Positions 60,166 to 64,000 of a DNA stretch of 64,000 nt are shown here, in pieces (positions within the stretch are counted from its first letter, which is position 1; every line of letters starts with the position of its first letter). The position numbers were made by a program, and so were the translations under genes. The stretch is from NCBI RefSeq assembly GCF_014199325.1, contig NZ_JACIJJ010000007.1, positions 1 through 64,000 on the forward strand. Direction: 5' to 3'. This DNA comes from Sphingomonas yantingensis. Lineage in GTDB: Bacteria; Pseudomonadota; Alphaproteobacteria; Sphingomonadales; Sphingomonadaceae. The notes under the pieces are model-generated. The model worked only from the letters and a program-made list of their open reading frames with translations, was not told the origin of the DNA and ran no database searches.

Positions 60166-61767
60166 CTATCCGACCTTCGTGAAATCGAGGTCGTGGAAGT
60201 CGTAGCTGAAATCGGCATAGGGCGAGAGCGCCTTCATCTTCGCCCCCGTGACCCGGTCCCCATCGACGGTAAATGTGACCACCGCATCCTCGCCCGCGCC
60301 GGGCTTGAAGGTCGTGCGAAAGGCGTCCTTGCCCCATGGCGTCAGCGCGCTCTTGAACACCGGCGTCGGCACGAAGTCGATCGTCAGGCCGTTGCCGCGT
60401 TTTGCCACCACCACGTCGCCATACCATGGATCGCGGTAGCGCCCGGCATAGGCGGCAAGCGGCAGGCTCGGCCCGCCCGCGGGGGCCTGCGTCGTCCCGG
60501 CCAATCCCTCGGCCGCCTCCGCGTCGTTCTTCGCGCGCATTGCCGCATAGGCGCCGGCCCAGTCGAACGCGGGCGCGCCGAGCAGATGGTCGAGGATCGC
60601 ATTGCGGATCGCGACCGACGGCCCGTCCTCGGTATTGGTGAATACCGCGATGCCGATGCCGAGGCGCGAGATGAGCGCGGTCTGCGTCACCTGTCCCGAC
60701 AACCCGCCCGAATGGTTGATGAGCCGCTCGCCGCGATAGTCCTGGATGAACCAGCCGAGCGCATAGGTGGCGGTGACCCCGCGCGAGGGCCAGTCGCGCG
60801 TCGGTCCCTCGGTCGTGCCGACCAGCGTCACCGGCTTCCACATCTGCGCCGCCGACGCCTCCGACCATAGCCGCTCGCCGCCGGGCAGCGCGCCCTTGGC
60901 GAGCTGGACCTGGAGCCATTTGGCGATGTCGGTGACGCTGGCGTTGATCCCGCCCGCCGCGTCGGTCATCGGCCCCTCGTCCGGCGCGACGCGCTGGACC
61001 TTGCCGAGACCGCGGACCGGCGGCCCGAGCCGGGCATGGCGCCCGGCGACGTTGCCGCCCTTCAGGAAGCGCAGCGCTGGCGCAGCGTCGGCCATGCCCA
61101 GCGGCTTCAGGATGCGCGCGTCGATGAAGGCGTGCCACGGCTGGCCGCTCACTCGCTCGATCAGCAGGCCCGCGACGACGTAGAGCGCGTTGTCATAGGC
61201 ATAGCCGGTGCGAAACTGCCGCGCGAACGGGAAATAGGGCAGCCCCTTCAGGATGTCGCTCGCCGGCCGGTCGCTGGCAGGGAACTGCATCAGGTCGCCG
61301 GCACCCAGCGCCAGCCCGCTATTGTGGACCAAGAGCTCGCGCACCGTCAGATATTCGGTGGCGACGGGGTCCTTCATCCGGAACTCGGGGATATGCTTGC
61401 GGACGGGATCGTCCCAGCCGAGCTTGCCCGCCTCGACCAGCATCGCGATCGCCGCGGCGGTGAAGCTCTTGCTGTTCGAGGCGATACCGAACCGCGTGTG
61501 CGCATCGACCGCGCCCGGCTCGCCCAGCGTGCAGACGCCGTAGCCCTTCAGATACGGTTCGGCCCCCGGCCGGACGATCGCGATGCCGACGCCCGGAATG
61601 TCGAAGCGGCGGATAAACTCGGCGACGACGCAGTCGACATGCGCCGGGTCGAACGTCGCCAGCATCGTCTGTCCGCGCACGGTGCCGGGCAGCGCCAGCC
61701 CGATACCGCCCATCGCCGCCAGTCCCAGCGCGCCGCGCCGGTCGATCCGCATCCCGTCCATTTTCAA
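60166..61767 (-). CDS. Class C beta-lactamase-like serine hydrolase
   Basis: The 533-residue exported protein has a twin-Arg-like signal (RIDRRGALGLAAMGGIGLAL), SxxK in IASNSKSFTA, YxN in GYAYDNALYV and HxG in INHSGG. A C-terminal extension (after residue about 400) follows. Such proteins include peptidases and esterases; resistance is not implied. Confidence 0.82.
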   Translation of the reverse strand: MKMDGMRIDRRGALGLAAMGGIGLALPGTVRGQTMLATFDPAHVDCVVAEFIRRFDIPGVGIAIVRPGAEPYLKGYGVCTLGEPGAVDAHTRFGIASNSKSFTAAAIAMLVEAGKLGWDDPVRKHIPEFRMKDPVATEYLTVRELLVHNSGLALGAGDLMQFPASDRPASDILKGLPYFPFARQFRTGYAYDNALYVVAGLLIERVSGQPWHAFIDARILKPLGMADAAPALRFLKGGNVAGRHARLGPPVRGLGKVQRVAPDEGPMTDAAGGINASVTDIAKWLQVQLAKGALPGGERLWSEASAAQMWKPVTLVGTTEGPTRDWPSRGVTATYALGWFIQDYRGERLINHSGGLSGQVTQTALISRLGIGIAVFTNTEDGPSVAIRNAILDHLLGAPAFDWAGAYAAMRAKNDAEAAEGLAGTTQAPAGGPSLPLAAYAGRYRDPWYGDVVVAKRGNGLTIDFVPTPVFKSALTPWGKDAFRTTFKPGAGEDAVVTFTVDGDRVTGAKMKALSPYADFSYDFHDLDFTKVG

Positions 61768-61903
61768 ATCCCCCCGTTGGGGCAGGCTATCGCGGGGCGA
61801 TGCCGCGGAAAAGAGGCTATGCGCGCGCTATGCGTTCGCGCCGAACCGCGCTCGAAATGCTATGCGGGTGGCGGCAGATGAGAGGGCGGAAGGATGCCCC
61901 CTC

Positions 61904-62020
61904 ATGTTCGATCCGCTCACCTCGCTCGCCATCATCGCCGCGCTCTGGATCGCGGTGATCCTGATCGTCGCGCGGCAATGCCGCCGACGGCCTCAGGCCT
62001 CGAGCTCGACGTCCCAATAG
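61904..62020 (+). CDS. Possible 38-residue membrane peptide
   Basis: MFDPLTSLAIIAALWIAVIL continues as a short single-segment peptide. It overlaps the end of the HNH gene by 28 bases. No ribosome site stands out. Weakly supported. Confidence 0.25.
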   Translation: MFDPLTSLAIIAALWIAVILIVARQCRRRPQASSSTSQ

Positions 62021-62559
62021 AGCCAATCGTGCCACGTCTCGTGCAGGTAGCCGGGCGGGAAGCGGCGGCCGTTTTCCTGCAGGTGCCAGCTCGTCGGGCG
62101 GATGGGTTGCTCATAGAGCGGCATGTGCGCCTCTCGCGGGGTGCGGCCGCCCTTCTTGAGGTTGCAGGGCGCACAGGCGGTGACGACGTTCTCCCACGTC
62201 GTGCGCCCGCCATAGGCACGCGGGATGACGTGATCGAAGGTGAGGTCGCTGCCGGAACCGCAATATTGGCACCCGAACTTGTCGCGCAGGAACAGGTTGA
62301 AGCGGGTGAACGCCGGGAATTGCGACGGCTTCACATATTGCTTCAATGCGATGACCGAGGGCAGCTTGATCCGCGCGCTCGGGCTCCTGATCTCGCGCTC
62401 GTAGTGCGAGACGATGTTGACGCGGTCGAGGAACACCGCCTTGATTGCGGTCTGCCACGGCCAGACCGACAGGGGGTAGTAGCTCAGTGGCGTGAAATCG
62501 GCATTGAGCACCAGGGCCGGGCAACCGTCCGGATGGCGGATCAGATCGGGGTGGTACAT
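61993..62559 (-). CDS. HNH endonuclease
   Basis: The 188-residue protein has a central zinc-bound HNH fold: FGCQYCGSGSDLTFDHVIPR, AYGGRTTWENVVTACAPCNL. The first part (ALVLNADFTPLSYYPLSVWP) is typical of a chromosomal HNH family common in proteobacteria. The cellular role is not known. Confidence 0.85.
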   Translation of the reverse strand: MYHPDLIRHPDGCPALVLNADFTPLSYYPLSVWPWQTAIKAVFLDRVNIVSHYEREIRSPSARIKLPSVIALKQYVKPSQFPAFTRFNLFLRDKFGCQYCGSGSDLTFDHVIPRAYGGRTTWENVVTACAPCNLKKGGRTPREAHMPLYEQPIRPTSWHLQENGRRFPPGYLHETWHDWLYWDVELEA

Positions 62560-62655
62560 GGAAACTCCCAGTCACCAACACGCGGGTCACGCTGTCGCCG
62601 AACAGCATGACAGGGGCATGACAGCATGCCCGGCGATGAATGGTCAAGACCGTCG

Positions 62656-63495
62656 ATGAGCATCGTCACCCGTTTCGCGCCGAGCCCCACCGGGGCGCTG
62701 CATCTCGGCCACGCCTGGTCCGCGGTGCAGGCGCATTCGCGGGCGCGGGAAGCGGGCGGGCGCTTCCTGCTCCGCATCGAGGATATCGACGGCACGCGCA
62801 GTCGGCCGGAACATGTCGAGGGTATTCTCGCCGACTTGCGCTGGCTCGGCCTCGACTGGGATGGCGAGGTCGTGTTCCAGTCGCAGCGGCTGGCGCTGTA
62901 CGCCGACGCGCTGGCGCGGCTGGAGGCGATGGGCCTCGTCTATCGCTGCATCTGCACGCGCGCCGATATCGCCGCGGCGGCGAGCGCGCCGCACGGGGTG
63001 GGCGGGGTCGTCTATCCCGGCACGTGCCGCGGGCGCAGCATCGATCCGGCGCGGCCGCATTGCTGGCGGCTCGACATGGGCCGCGCGATCGAGCGCGCGG
63101 GGCCGCTCGACTGGACCGACGAGATCGCCGGCACCGTCGCCGCCGACCCGGCGATGCATGGCGACGTGGTGCTGGCGCGCAAGGATGCGCCGTCCTCCTA
63201 CCATCTCGCCGTCACGGTCGACGATGCCGCGCAGGGCGTCAGTCATGTGATTCGCGGCCGTGACCTGTTCGAGGCGACGCACGTCCACCGCCTGCTCCAG
63301 GCGCTGCTCGGCTTGCCGACGCCGGTCTATCGCCACCACGCACTGCTCGCCGGGCCGGACGGCGAGCGGCTGGCGAAGCGCCACGGCGCGCCTTCGCTCG
63401 CCGACCTGCGCGCAGGAGGTATGGACGGAAAGACACTCGCCATGGACCTAAAGGCAGGGCGGCTTCCGCTTGGTTTCGGGGCCATGAACGCCTAG
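62656..63495 (+). CDS. gluQ: tRNA glutamyl-Q(34) synthetase
   Basis: The 279-residue enzyme puts glutamate onto queuosine-34 of tRNA-Asp. It resembles the catalytic half of glutamyl-tRNA synthetase: RFAPSPTGALHLGHAWSAVQ holds the HIGH-like motif, RIEDIDGTRSRPEHVEGIL, and RLAKRHGAPSL the KMSKS-like loop, without anticodon-binding domain. ATG 62656 was chosen for this N-terminus. Confidence 0.9.
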   Translation: MSIVTRFAPSPTGALHLGHAWSAVQAHSRAREAGGRFLLRIEDIDGTRSRPEHVEGILADLRWLGLDWDGEVVFQSQRLALYADALARLEAMGLVYRCICTRADIAAAASAPHGVGGVVYPGTCRGRSIDPARPHCWRLDMGRAIERAGPLDWTDEIAGTVAADPAMHGDVVLARKDAPSSYHLAVTVDDAAQGVSHVIRGRDLFEATHVHRLLQALLGLPTPVYRHHALLAGPDGERLAKRHGAPSLADLRAGGMDGKTLAMDLKAGRLPLGFGAMNA

Positions 63496-63504
63496 ATTGC
63501 TGGC

Positions 63505-63735
63505 ATGAACACCTTCCTCGTCATCCTGCTGATCGCCGCGATGATCGCGACGGTCGTCGCGCTGATCCGCGGCATCGTCGCCTTTCTCAAGGTGACGGAG
63601 GCCGAGCTGAAGGGCGACGGCCCGCCGTCCGCCGCGTCGATCAAGTCGAACAAGATGATGCAGTTCCGCATCTTCTTTCAGGCGATCGCGGTGCTGATCG
63701 TCGTCCTCATCATGTTCGCCGCCGGGCGGACCTGA
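63505..63735 (+). CDS. HIG1-domain twin transmembrane protein
   Basis: The 76-residue protein has two membrane segments (residues about 3-28 and 54-73) and the HIG1-like loop SAASIKSNKMMQFRIFFQAI. HIG1 proteins associate with respiratory complexes in mitochondria and alphaproteobacteria. One base separates its stop from the next start. Confidence 0.8.
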   Translation: MNTFLVILLIAAMIATVVALIRGIVAFLKVTEAELKGDGPPSAASIKSNKMMQFRIFFQAIAVLIVVLIMFAAGRT

Positions 63736-63736
63736 A

Positions 63737-64000
63737 TTGGTCAAGCTCAACCGCATCTACACGCGCACCGGCGATGCAGGCACCACGGGCCTGGTCGACG
63801 GGTCGCGCGTGTCGAAGGCAGGCTCGCTGATCGCCGCGGTGGGCGAGGTGGACGAGGCCAACTCCGCACTCGGCGTTGCTCTCGCGCAGATGCCGCCCGG
63901 CGAATGGCGCGAGGCGGCGGCGGTCGTTCAGAACGAGCTGTTCGACCTCGGCGCCGACCTCGCCACACCGTGGCCGGGCGGTGAGCACGACCTGCGCGTA
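63737..64000 (+). CDS. Cob(I)alamin adenosyltransferase (PduO type), 5' part
   Basis: The first 88 codons are present. KLNRIYTRTGDAGTTGLVDG is the ATP-binding N-terminal motif of PduO-type ATP:cob(I)alamin adenosyltransferases, followed by VGEVDEANSALGVAL. The gene starts at TTG 63737 and runs out of the window. Confidence 0.85.
   Translation, partial: MVKLNRIYTRTGDAGTTGLVDGSRVSKAGSLIAAVGEVDEANSALGVALAQMPPGEWREAAAVVQNELFDLGADLATPWPGGEHDLRV

Overview
The window looks like a chromosome segment of a GC-rich alphaproteobacterium of the Sphingomonas type. The clues are an EipA(DUF1134)-ftsE-ftsX-ydcF-plsC cluster, an argH / small lipoprotein / lysA cluster, a GluQ-RS gene, frequent GTG and TTG starts and ATGA-type gene overlaps. 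The genus is inferred from gene content only.

Three regions can be told apart. (1) Positions 1-9931 are an accessory island. It holds the end of an IS5-type transposase, a large secreted haem peroxidase with RTX repeats, a second RTX gene broken by one in-frame TGA and lacking its 5' part, a four-gene operon of unknown function closed by a strong terminator, and a two-gene membrane/PUA-like module. (2) Positions 9932-42763 are an integrated siphovirus-like prophage in the 3' end of tRNA-Ser(GCT). Its tyrosine integrase lies next to the tRNA. The far end carries an imperfect copy of the tRNA end, and both ends carry GGATACCCCC repeats that look like integrase arm sites. (3) Positions 42764-64000 are ordinary chromosome: envelope and cell division genes, lysine and arginine synthesis, lgt, sulfur amino acid metabolism, tRNA-Gly(TCC), GluQ-RS and others, plus an mrr restriction gene broken in a run of A.

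Inside the prophage, the left third is mostly minus-strand accessory genes: a DUF3800 protein, a PstI/BsuBI-type restriction-modification pair, a RAMA-domain protein, a DUF4145 protein and an XRE regulator with a palindromic operator. The plus-strand late region then starts abruptly with the last part of a capsid-like protein. A decoration protein, head-tail and tail tube genes, a tail chaperone pair with a G GGA AAC frameshift site, a tape measure protein, tail tip genes and a T5 A1-like protein follow. After these come fibre and propeller proteins, a dNMP kinase and a lysis set (membrane proteins, M15 endolysin, Rz/Rz1). Minus-strand accessory cassettes (HEPN-like, PIN-like and unknown proteins) are set between the late genes. 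I see no terminase, portal, prohead protease or intact capsid gene. The prophage therefore keeps tail and lysis functions but lost its head module, apparently by a deletion near 18,530. It is either a defective prophage or could still make headless tails.

Functions rest on reading motifs and family knowledge; no database search was run.
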